Shown one piece after another: positions 10,532 to 22,500 of a DNA stretch of 43,854 bases (the first letter of the stretch is position 1; every line of letters begins with the position of its first letter). The position numbers were made by a program, and so were the translations under genes. A model generated the notes under the pieces. It had not been told where the DNA came from and did no database searches. It saw only the letters and a list, made by a program, of their open reading frames with translations. The stretch spans positions 106,858-150,711 of the forward strand of contig JBBHKE010003079.1 of NCBI GenBank assembly GCA_037447655.1. The letters are read 5' to 3'. The stretch comes from Zygnema cylindricum (taxonomy: Eukaryota > Streptophyta > Zygnematophyceae > Zygnematales > Zygnemataceae).

Positions 10532-13500
10532 ATGGGAGGCGGTCCAAGATGGTCCAAAAATCCTGCAGGGCGAGGTGAGAGTAGCCATGGAAGCTTCTCA
10601 GAAGGAAGCCAGAGTGGAAGGGAGAGGCAACATCATCATGGCCGTGGACAAAATGATGGCCAAACAAGACTCCAAGGTTAGTCACAGTTATTTTCATCTT
10701 TTAAGAGTTATTTGGTCATGCGATCATGTTAATTTTTGCATTTTCTATGCCAAATTTCGAACTCTTTGTATGCTCCAGTCTCATTATGTGACCGAGGTTC
10801 CAAGATTGTCTGCATTTATTTTTGAAAAATAAAATATTGAAGTGTGCCGGTCGGTCTATACAGATAATGGTCGCGGTAGAGGAGGAAGGAATGGAGGAGG
10901 AAGTAGACAACTCGGGCCACAGGGATCTACAAATGGACCAAACATTCGGATATATTTGCAAACAAATAATCCTTTTCCGAATCAATATCAGATGAGACGG
11001 TTCATTTTTGCTATGTATAGCTGCGAAATGTCAGGTGCTTAACTCCATTTCTTAATCCCGTTCTTTTCGTCTGACTGTTTCTGTTTTACTCTTTAAAGCT
11101 TTAGTCATGCCTTTGGGCACATATCCTGCTCTTCCCCCCCCCCCCCTCTCTCTCCCTCTCTCCCTCGCTCTCTCCCTCTCTCTCTCTCTGTCTCTCCCAC
11201 TCTCTCTCTCTCTCTCTCACTCTCTCCCTTTTCCTCTCTCTCTGTCTCTCTCCCTCTCCCCCGGTCTCCCTCTCTCCCTCTTTCCCTTTCGCCCTCTCTC
11301 CTTCTCCCTCCGTCTCTCTCTCCTTCCCTCTCCCTCTCTTTCCCTCTTCCTCCCACTCCCCCCCCCTACCTCTCTCCCTCTCTCCCTCTCTCCCCTTTTT
11401 CCCTCTCTCCCCCTCTCCCCCTCTCTCTCCCCTGCTGGGAAGATGGTTGGAAAGAGGTGAAGCCTTTTTCACCATTAGCTGTTAATTATGGAAGGCGTTC
11501 GTCCAAATCAAGTGTATTTAGAAGAGAGCCAAAATTTATGTCCATGTCCGTCCAAATGTATATCTGGCGCAGTTTGGAAATTAAATCAAATTTGAATTTG
11601 AATTGAAAATAGGATCTGAAAGCTGATTGAACTTCAACATCAATCCAAATTTTACTCCACTTCTAATCCTAATCCTTTTAAATCCCAATGCCAATCCAAT
11701 TCATACTGAATGTAATCATAATCCCAAGGAATCCCAGGATGTATCAGCATTGGGATTCCCGTTCAACCTCTAGAATTGCCCGTCATACTAAAGCTCAGTT
11801 TAGTTTTATTTTTTTATTTATGTGTGTTTTGTATCGTAGTTTGTTGTCAGAGTTTTTGAGTCGCAAGGGCTTTTTGTTTGGGTTGAGGAATCCGTCTTTC
11901 TTAAAAAATATCATTCTCTGAATCAAACATGATTTGTCGTTCGTCATTTGCTACTTTTTATAACAAGTCAAACATGATTTGTCGTTCGTCATTTGCTACT
12001 CTTTATAACAAGTCAGAGATACAGCCTTCATGAGTAACGGTAAATTCACGTTTTAAGGTGATTTTTGTCCACACATTTATAAAGCTATCATCCATGTAAC
12101 GAGAGAATCATCAAAAGGCAACCCGAAGGTCCACGTGAATATTGTACTTAGTGATGAATGTTGTCATTATGCTGTCATTCCCAGGTTGTGAAGTACCGAT
12201 TTAGGAGGCGAAAGCCATTTGACATCCTTACAACACATGCTTTCTTTGGATAAAGGGATTAAAATCACAATGATACCAGGGTGTTATCCGTCTGTCCTTT
12301 TTTTGGGAAAATCTAATCGAATGACTAATGTGGTGGTGGTGGTTGTGTTTTTTTTTTTTTGGTGGTGGTGGTGGTGGTGGTTTTTTCTTTTTTTGGTGGA
12401 GGTTTTATTTTTTAAGTGGTAGTCCATGCTTATGTATAATGTGTGAATTATAGGTGTGGTATCAATGTCTTCTTGTAGGATTACCTGTAGGTCGAGAGAG
12501 GTTCTATTATTAAGCAAAAGATAACGAAATGGAACAATAAGGGATCTAGGTGATTGCGATTTGCGGAATGAATTGTTTATAAAGGAATTTGGTTGCTAAA
12601 GGTGTTGCAATATGAAACGGTTGTGATCTTTAATGAGGAAGTTTTATTTTTCTATTCTTTGCAAGTTCTCTGCTATTCGGCAAGTAAAGTCATTCATACT
12701 TTTATATATTTTGGGGCAAAAGAAAGTTTTCCAATGTCTGCGCTATTATGATACTTTATTAATGGTGTTTTATTTTATTTTCTTTGAGGCAGAACTGACG
12801 CTCCAATTGGGAGATGAAACCCAATATGGTCGACAACGGATTGCATCCATTTGTCAAGAAGCAGTAAAATCTGGAGCAAATGAATCAGTTCAAGCGGGAA
12901 CTAAAGCGAAAATTGTCTCGTTTCAAGCGGTTATTGTACCACTTTTAGCGTTTATAACTCAGGTGAGTTGGAAGCCGACAGTTCTCAGAATCAGGTTAGA
13001 TACATGATGGACCAAGCTAACGCAATATATATGTTTATATTTATTTATATATCCTTATTTATTTACTTTTTTTATTATTGTAATTGTCCGTCAAGATTTT
13101 GGTCAGCAGTCTGAGTGTAATTGTACTACTGTTTGCTTGTTTCAGTGCGTTGTTGTTTTACATTTTGGCGTCTTTGTCTCGTAATGGAAATGCCATTTTT
13201 TTGCTTATTTTTGGTGTAAGGATGGAAAGAAAAGGTCAATGCTCACAGAACATGCTTTAATTGTTGTTTCTTCGACCTTGCTTTCCATTGTAAATTTAAT
13301 TCTTTGGTTGTTGTTGTTGTTTTCCTGTTGTTGATTTGATTTTTGACACGACCTTTAATGTTGAATTGCAGCCTCTTTTCTGCAACAATCCCATTTCGAC
13401 AGCTGTCAACGCCGTATTGGCCACTGTCCATAATACATCGGGATTTGATGCCTACTTGATAGCTTGCCTCAAGCTTTTGACAGATGGCAAACCTTTAGAG

Positions 13501-16500
13501 GACGTCAAGCTCTATCAAGACATATCTGGGGCAGGCAAAAGACAAGGAGAAGCAGGGTCAAATGAACCAATCAGTGAAGGGTTTTCTTCTATCCTTCCCA
13601 GTAAATGGATCGACGTTTTTCAACCTGTTATAGGTTATTTCCGAGAGATCTTGCAAAGGTTTTCAGAGACCACTTATAAAAAAGAAGTAGTAGAACATCT
13701 GGAAGAGTTTAAGGGGATGATGGACATTTGGCAGAGGAGGGAGCCGGTTTCGAGTGGAGGATACCGGGGAGTTTTCGATAGTTTTGAGCTTATTTTAAGG
13801 CATGTTCGTATGAAAGTTCGTCAAGAAGAAAAACGTTTGGAAAGGGAGTCGGAGCGGTTGAGAAGAGCTACTCTTTTTCCAACCAGTAAGTCTCAATTAT
13901 GTCATTTAGGACCGTTTATTCTTTCAGTAAACGTTTACTGATTTTCAACTTTAATAACAAATGTTTGTATGATATGCTTGGAATACATCCAGAATGAGTT
14001 TTACAAGGTTCATGAAACAATTATTTAGCAGCATAATGTTTTTGTTTTTTCTTGATTTCTCGTGATATGCCTCGCAAAAGTTGCAATGGTTATGATTTTT
14101 TATTTTTTGTTTTGCATCTATATTTTCTTTCTAATATAAGAACTGGGATGCCAAGAAACAGTACTTGTCCTTTATCTTGTCTAAATTGATTCTACATCCA
14201 GGAGTCTATTTTCTGGTAATATACTTCATTGTTTTTCTTTATGATCTCTATATTGCGTGGAGTCAACATACACGCATGATGTATGCATGTCTACAGAAAA
14301 CCTGACAATAATTTGCTTAAGGCATCTAAACGTAAGTTGTTTTACAGGAATGGCAAGTGACAAGCAAGTGATAAGCAGAAGATATCTTCGTTCCTGGATG
14401 ATATTGTGCCATATCGTACATAGACTGGAAAACAAAAGCTATAGACTGGAAAGCATAACTTATAGAATGGAAAACATAATCTATAGAATGGAAAACATAA
14501 GCTATAGAATGGAAAATATAAGCTATAGACTGGAAAACATAATTTATGGACTGGAAAATATAAGCTATAGACTGGAAAACATAATCTATAGACTGGAAAA
14601 TATAAGCTAAAGACTGGAAAACATAAGCTATAGACTGGAAAACTTAAGCTATAGACTGGAACCATAGGCTATAGACTGGAAAACATAATCTATAGACTGG
14701 AAAACATAAGCTATAGACTGGAAAACATAAGCTATAGACGGAAAACATAAGCTATAGAATGGAAAACATAAGCTATAGAGACTGGAAAGAATAAGCTATA
14801 GACAGCAAAACATAAGCTATAGACTGGGAAGCATAATCTATAGACTGGAAAACATAAGCTATAGACTGGAAAACATAATCTATAGACTGCAAAACATAAG
14901 CTATAGACTGGAAAACATAAGCCATAGGCTGGAAAACGTAAGCTATAGACTAGAAAACATAAGTTATAGACTGGAAAACATAAGCTATATTTGGAAAACA
15001 TAATCTCTGTCTGTGGTAATTTGGGGATTCTTGTGCTATTATTTTACAGGTGCTGTCAAAGGAATTTCTGCGGATGGGGTTTTGGATGGACCCGGAGAAC
15101 TCAATTTGCAAGGAGTTCGACGAAACGATAATGACTTCGAAATGATTTCTGAGGTTATCGCTTTGCTTTAGTTTTCTTATTGTTTTTTTTCATAATGACT
15201 ATGAAAAGTGTCATGCAAATTTTCCTTAAGAGTCTTGTATTTTAACCAAAACTTTATGGTAGTGTAGTCATTATAGCAGTTTTCCTGTGAATAACAGGAG
15301 GTGAGAATGTTTTAAATACTAGTTTTGAAATTGGAAGAAGACGAGTGGCAAGTATTGTGAGGGTGACATGTTTTTCAATCTTTTGACTGTCTTATTTTAG
15401 TAGAATAGGACTCTTCCAATCTTTTTATTTCATTGTTTTGGGAGGATCCAGACTTGGATGGACCTCTCTATTGCTACTTCTTTTGCACCTCATGTTTAAC
15501 ATTTTGTACTTTTTGACTCAGGTTTTACTGGAATAATATGTCTAATTTTTTATTACTCAATTCTCGATTTCATTTAAATCTTGGCATTGCCAGCATCCTT
15601 TTGTTTTATAATATATGGCCCAATATTCTGTTCTTAATATTTGCTTATTTTACTTGTGTTTAATTGGTATGCCCTTTATGAGGTCTGTTCAAAAGTTTTA
15701 ATTTTTTGTTTTTGTTTTTTTTAAATAAATCAGATCCAGGTTGCACCGACTTCAGAAGAAGTATTAAGTACAAGAGCTCCTTTTCTTCCCAGAAATGATC
15801 CTTGCTCTCCCCATCACCTTCCAGAAGGATCTGTAGGAAGGCATATCGACATTCAATTTCGACTCTTACGTCACGATCTAATAGCTCCACTATGGGAGAA
15901 AATTCTTGTCTTTAATGCCCTTCGTGGGTCGATTCCTGAACCAACAACTGGGAAAAAAGAGAAAGGGAGGGCAAAGACAGGGATACGACTAAGTCACAGT
16001 CAAGTTTCTGCATGTCTTCCGTCAGACGGAGCTCCTTTAAGAGTGAATAGTACAAGTGATGGAGTGGACCTATTCCTTTTTAGGAATGTTTGTTGTGATG
16101 GTTTTGAAGTGAATCCAAGAAATGGTGCTCATTATCTTCTGTCTTTCGATGATACTGCTCGGAAGCCCGATTATCGTGAAAGGTAAGACAAGATTCCTAT
16201 TCTTAACAAAAAATACTGGGTGGAAATTCACATTCAGGAGGTATTTACTAGTCATTTACTAGAGGGACTACAATATTATGTTATGAGAACTGGTGTTATG
16301 TTATGAAAACTGGTTCTGCTATCTTAAGGTTTCAGTGTGATTACTTGGCGAGTTTAAGGTTTAATTGAAAGGTTTGTAATTCTTGGCCCATTTTCGTTCA
16401 TTTTTTTTTTCTTGGGAACTTTTAAGGAGAAGCTGAACATTTTGTAAAGTTGGGTTTAAAGGCATCCACAAACCACTATTTCTTCAAATAGTCGTTTACA

Positions 16501-19500
16501 GTTGTTTACTTTAATTCACCAATGATTGAGTTACCCAACTGACTGTCGTATAAATCAATTGAAAGAAGAGATTGAAAATGCAAGCTAAACGAAGTTTTAG
16601 AACTTCAATTTTATGTGATTAGTATTGTTGAAAACACTTCTGGTTTCGTTTATAGCGGCCATTGGAGATTAGATTTTGTGCAATCTGGAAGTGGAAATGT
16701 AATGCCAGTATGTTTTTTAATAATTTGTTCTAGCACTGAAGGTTTATCTATATCTGCTGTTTTTTCTTTTTCTTATGTGGGTCTTTTTCAATTGACTGGT
16801 CATCTTTTCTGGCTCAAAAAGATAGGGTTTTTTCCACAGGAATGATATTTCATTTCCCCTTTTCCCTTCTCTTTTGTGTTTCAATTTCATTTCCCCTTTT
16901 CTCTTCTCTTTTGTGTTTCAATTTCATTTTCCCCTTTTCCCTTCTCTTTTGCGTTTCAATTTCATTTTCCCCTTTTCCCTTTTTGTTCCGTTTGTAGCGG
17001 CCCTCAGAGATTAGATCTTGCATAATCTGGAAGTGGAAATGTAATAGTAAATGTTTTTTGATAATTTCTTCTAGCACTGAATGTTTATCTATATCTGCTG
17101 TTTTTTCTTTTTTCTATGTGGGTCTTTTTCAATTGACTGGTCATCTTTTCTGGCTCAAAAAGATTGGGTAATTTCTACAGGGATGATATTTCATATTCCC
17201 CTTTTCCCTTCTCTTTTGTGTTTCAATTTCACTTTCACCTTTTCCCTTTCTCTTTTGCATTTTCAGAGTGGACTACTGGACAACCACTCGGAAACTTCAG
17301 GTAGGTTCTCTTATATGTGTCACATTTCGACCTCGACAAAATCCAGAAAACCTCAGGCCAATTTTGAACTCTGGAGACGCTTCCGGTAGCTTGTTAAATA
17401 CTTCTGAATCAAAACCAATTATGGTATTTGCGACAGTTACTCGAAGAGATCCTAAATTACTGGCGCCACGTCACGGTCGTCCTGTAGTAGGTGTGACACC
17501 TTGTCACAAAAGCGCTTATAGTGAGGTGTTAATGAATGCTTTACGAGAAGGGGAAACTTCGGGAGTTGAAATGTTAATGATGGAGGCTTCTGCGAGTTTT
17601 TTCGCTTATGAACCAATTTTAAAAGCTCTCCAAAACTTATCAGAAATGACTTTGCCTTTTGCACATTACATTTGTCGAAGTCCGAAGGGAGTGGGGAAGG
17701 TATCCGGTGTGGGACTTCCAGGATATGTGACGCGAGACACAAGGTGCGAATAACCTCATTTTGAGTGATTATTTTTATTTATTTATTTTTCTCTCTTTTT
17801 TTTTTTTTCTCTCTTTCGCTCTCTCTTCTTGTTTTTCTCTCATTTTTCTCTCTATCTTTGTTTTTTCAACTCTTCTAATAATTGAGTTTCTAAGGTTTTG
17901 TTAGTTTTTCTGTTTTTTCAACTCTTCTAATAATTGAGTTTCTAAGGTTTTGTTAGTTTTTCCGTTTCCTTACCTGATATGGCCTTTTACGCGTCTTGCA
18001 AAAATACCCAAATTGCTATGGTAAGAATTAAACAGTTTTGAATTTCTTTCTGAAAACTGTAGTTGAAAAGAAATCGATCTCTGTATGGAAAGAAAAGCGA
18101 AAGAATTGAAACAAAGGAATTTGCACTTGTTTGATTCATATTGATTCAGGCTCCAATATTTTTCTATGGAGTGACTTTCAGTTAGCATCTTAACTCAAAA
18201 ATATGAACAAAAACTTATTTTACTTCTTGTTATGGTGGCAAACCTGCAATGATAAAAGTCAAACAGTATGGTTTTTACGCCCTTTATTTGAATGTAGTAA
18301 AAATATGTTAAAATGCGCACTGCTTTATTACCCGCCTTCGCAAAAAAATAAGAGAAAATCTCTATCAATTTTAAGTCATCCATAAAAAGAAAAAACATTT
18401 CTAACTCAGTCTGTTACCCACTGCCGTTTTCGACCGCACAGTTTTTTTGAAATATGTTTTCAAACCCCCTTTTTTTTTTTGGACGCTCTTGGACACTTCT
18501 CTATTATTCATTACTTGGAAAACACAACATACTAAAAAGTGCAAAACTTAAAATACTTGAACCGTTTGAATTGGTTCGATAAAGTAATGATACCCCGTTA
18601 TTCTAATAAATGTTATGTTTTATGAGTACCTGTTTTCAGATATGATCTATCACCGCTTGTTAAAGTTCTCGAAAAAGACGAATCAGTCGAAGAAAACATT
18701 CTTCGCCTCCAAAATGTTCCTATTGGAGAAAGTGGTTCTTTTCCTTTTAAAGACTTGGAGAGTCTTTCAACTCTTGATGAAGCCCAACTGAAGGCTCTCC
18801 ATGCAGCTTTGACACAAGAAATAGTGTTGATACAAGGACCTCCAGGAACTGGGAAGGTGACTTTTGAACTTTTTTTCAAAATCACACTTACCTTAAAAGG
18901 AGAAAAATGCCTGTTTTTGTTCCACATTTGAGTTTTAAATAGAAAAGTGTCAACCTGGAAAATATTTTTTAAGCCTTGAAGATTCCATAGCAGAGAATTT
19001 AAGAGCCAATTTTTTTTGAATTGTTATCTCCACCTTACTAATTGAAGATTAAATTAAATCCAATTTAAACACATTAAAGCCAGAGGAGGAATTTCAAGGT
19101 CATGAATCACTATTCTTTCTAGTCTTAGTTTCTTTTCATTTTTTTTTTCTTTGCAGACATTTTTGGGTATCAAAATTGTTCAGCTTCTTCTCCATAACTC
19201 AGCTGGACCACAGAATAACATTTTTGGAGTGGTGGAAACGCCCGGAAAACCCCATTTGGGCCCTATTTTATGTGTGTGTTTTACAAATCATGCATTGGAC
19301 CAATTTCTGGAGGGTCTAATTTCTCATGGAATTACCAATGTAAGATAAGTGGTTGTAATTTCTCTCTCTCTTTCCCTAAATTAATGTCATTCTCGTATGT
19401 TTTATCATGTTTTAAATTAGTTATTATTGTCAAAATTAGTGAAGTTTATTATCTCCATTATGGGTTTCTTGCATCTCACAGTAAGCCCAAAGAGTATTAA

Positions 19501-22500
19501 TAACTTATTGTTGGGAGAGCGAGAGAGAGAGAGGGAGAGGGATATGGGATGGAGAGGGAGAGAAAAAGGGAGAGGGAAAGAGAGAGGGAGCGGGATAGCG
19601 AGTGGGAAATTGTGAGAGAGAGGGGGGAGAATAGGGGTGGAGGAGATCGAGGGGGAGGGAGAGGGAAAGGGAAAGAGTGAGTGAGAGGAGAGGGATAGGG
19701 ATGTTAGAATCGGCGATATTCAACTTATCGCATGGGCGCCAAAGTGTTAACTTTGGAAAATGGCCAAGCCGGGGATCGAACCCGGGACCTGTGCAAACCG
19801 TACACTAGCTCTACCAACTGAGCTACCCGGCCGATGTGTACGCAAGCGCCTAATACCGAATTTATGCGGCGATTTAGCGGCGCACTGGCGAACCAGCTTA
19901 CAGCGCGATACACACGTGTGGAGTCCAAAGTGGACAGTTCTCCAACAAGGGAGAAGGAGGAGATGGAGAGGAAAAGGTGTAGGAGTGAGTGTGAGAGTTA
20001 GGGAAGATGGAGAGAGAGGGAGAGGGAGAGGGAGAGTTTGCATTCAATGTAATGCTTATGATTGGAAGAGTGTAACATTTCTGTAGAACGTACCAACTGA
20101 GACTGGACTTTTTGTCTTTTCGTGAGGATAATTTCAGAAATTGCGGAAGCATGTATATTATGTAGTGGTTTTCAGAAATAATTTGTAAGAAAATTATGTA
20201 TCCTTCAAACTTGAAACTGTATTTGTGCCTTGTTTGGCAGATAAAAACTTATGTTTAAGGTAAAGAAAAACGGATCTGTGTAGGAAGCAATCAGAATAAG
20301 CTGCAAAGCATACTAAAAGTTATGAGTAAAAACAAAAGTTAGCCGTAAAATGAACTTTTAATATTTGTTTTTTTGTCAGGTTGTTCGAGTTGGCGGTCGT
20401 AGTCGAAGTACTATTTTAGAACCTCACCATTTAAATGCTATAACTCGACAAGAGTCAAGAACAATTAAATCTCCGCGTGAGTTTTGATTACCTTCTGCTC
20501 CTTTTTTTTCTTTTTCTCTCATTTCTAATTGTGTTAATTTCGATTATCTTTTCTGTTTCGGATGTTCGATTTTGATTTTCAGGGATTGTCATAGCCCAGA
20601 ATTCGTTAAAACGTGAGATATAAATACAAGTAAATAATAAGAACTATGTTATAAATAAATAAAAATTAATTAATTTTCGTTAATTTGAAATGCTTTTTGT
20701 ATCCAAGGTTACTTTCTGTGAATTTTCTGGTATTCATTGGTGACCAGAAAACCAAGCTTTGAAGAGTTTTTGATTTTGTTTTTATTCCAAATTTTCCAAG
20801 TTTTATTAGTTTTGACCCACTGCCATTGACTGTAAATCCGTCATGTTTTGCTGGTTTTCTCCTACTTCCATTCTGTTCTGTAATTGAACATTAATAATGT
20901 CAAATGATCGGGTGACATGCAGTACTTGAATTCCTTTCCTTTCATTTCCTCCTTTCCTTTCCTTTCCTTTTCATTCTTTTGTAATCATTTAGAACATCGA
21001 TGGCGAGAACACGTGTGTATGAAACAAATGGAGCTCCTTGAGAATAAAATAAAGGAGCATATAACCCTATTGGCAAGAGATGAGATGTGTCAACTTCCTT
21101 GGACTGAAGCACGAGATTTTATTGAGATGAGATACCCGGAATTTTTCGAATCTCTTGTGGGAGATACCTCATACATTGATGAAGAAGATCAGGTTAATTG
21201 CCTTTCCCCTTTCTTCCTCTCTTCCGCTCTCTCCTTCACCTCTTCCTCTTACCTCTCCTTCTCATCCACTTCTCGTCACCTTTCCCTCTAATTATGCCTA
21301 GTAATTTCAAGAGCATCAGGTGGCTACCCTCTCCCTTTCTCTTTTATCTATCTCATATTCTATTTTTTTATCTGGTTGTTTCCTCTTTCACTTCTCTTTC
21401 TCTCTCTTTCCCTTTTATGTGTTATAACGAAAAGGATTGGGTGGCTGATCTTCCCCACTCCCTCTCTCTCCCTTTTTCCATCACTTTCTCCCATTTTTTC
21501 TTCATTTGCTGAGGAGAAAATTTACCTGTATGAGATTACCTTCTTTTTAATCTTCGAATAGCCAAATTAGTGGTACTGAGGTGAAATTAGTAATTGCAAG
21601 TGCTAGTTTTGTGCAATTTTAGTCATATAATCTTTTATAGTGAAGCAAGAATAAGTCAAATCTCCATCAGTCCCATTTCAGGAAAATACATTGATAAATG
21701 AAAAAGATGAAATTCTAACCTAGCCAAGCTTCCAAGTTGGATATATCTAGCTGTTTTGAAGTACATTTCTCTTCTTTTTTGTTTTTCACCGTCCAATTTC
21801 TTAAAATCCTTGACTGCAAATGACGGTTGAAAATGACAATTGAGAGTACTAATTCCTCTTGGTCAAAGATGAATATTAGCTGTGATCCACTATTTATATT
21901 AACCAATACTTAGATCGCCTTATAAATACACTATCGTAAAAATATTGCAAGTATCATTATATTTTAAATGGGTTTTTTTGCTCCTGACAGGAACTTGGAG
22001 GGACAAATTGGTTAAAGTGGATGTCTGGTCACAAAAACCCAATTTCTAGAATGGAAGCTGTGAAAAGAAAAGGAGAAGATAATTCCTGGGCAGTGGTAGG
22101 AGGAAACCAATGGAAAAGGGTGAAGGTCAAATCCATGGATGAAATAAACCAGGAGAAAAACTTATGGAGACTAAATCAACCTGAAAGACATATGCTTCTG
22201 AAAACTTGGCGGGAAAATTTTAATGGAATGGGTTCCAGTGAACTCGAAGCCGATATGGCGGCATACAAAAAGTAAGATCTATTGTTTATTGTTAATGTTA
22301 ATCCCATTGTTTATTGTTGATGTTAATTCCATTGTTTACTGTTAATGTTAATGCCATTGTTTATTGTTGATTTTAATGCCATTGTTTATTGTTAATGTTT
22401 ATTTCATTGTTTTTTGTTAATTCCATTGTTTATTGTTAATGTTAATTCCATTATTTATTGTTAATGTTATTTCCATTGTTTTTTATTATTGTTAATTCCA

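Larger units (their letters stand above)
11434..12792 (+). other. Remainder of intron 2
   Basis: Intronic sequence apart from the repeats listed separately. Around 11640-11760 the word AATCC/ATTCC is over-represented (AATCCTAATCC, AATCCCAATGCCAATCC). I see no additional exon: the flanking exons join in phase. Confidence 0.5.

Noticed and set aside
16615-16845. Possible extra exon of the ZNFX1-like gene (GHWRLDFVQSGSG..)
   Set aside because: The flanking exons 15734-16182 and 17267-17743 join directly in phase and give the expected family sequence. The segment belongs to the intronic 342-bp duplication.
19760-20086. Open frames encoding MAKPGIEPG.. on plus and ..SSVGRAS.. on minus
   Set aside because: These are translations of the tRNA-like gene and its flanks, a well-known source of spurious predicted proteins.
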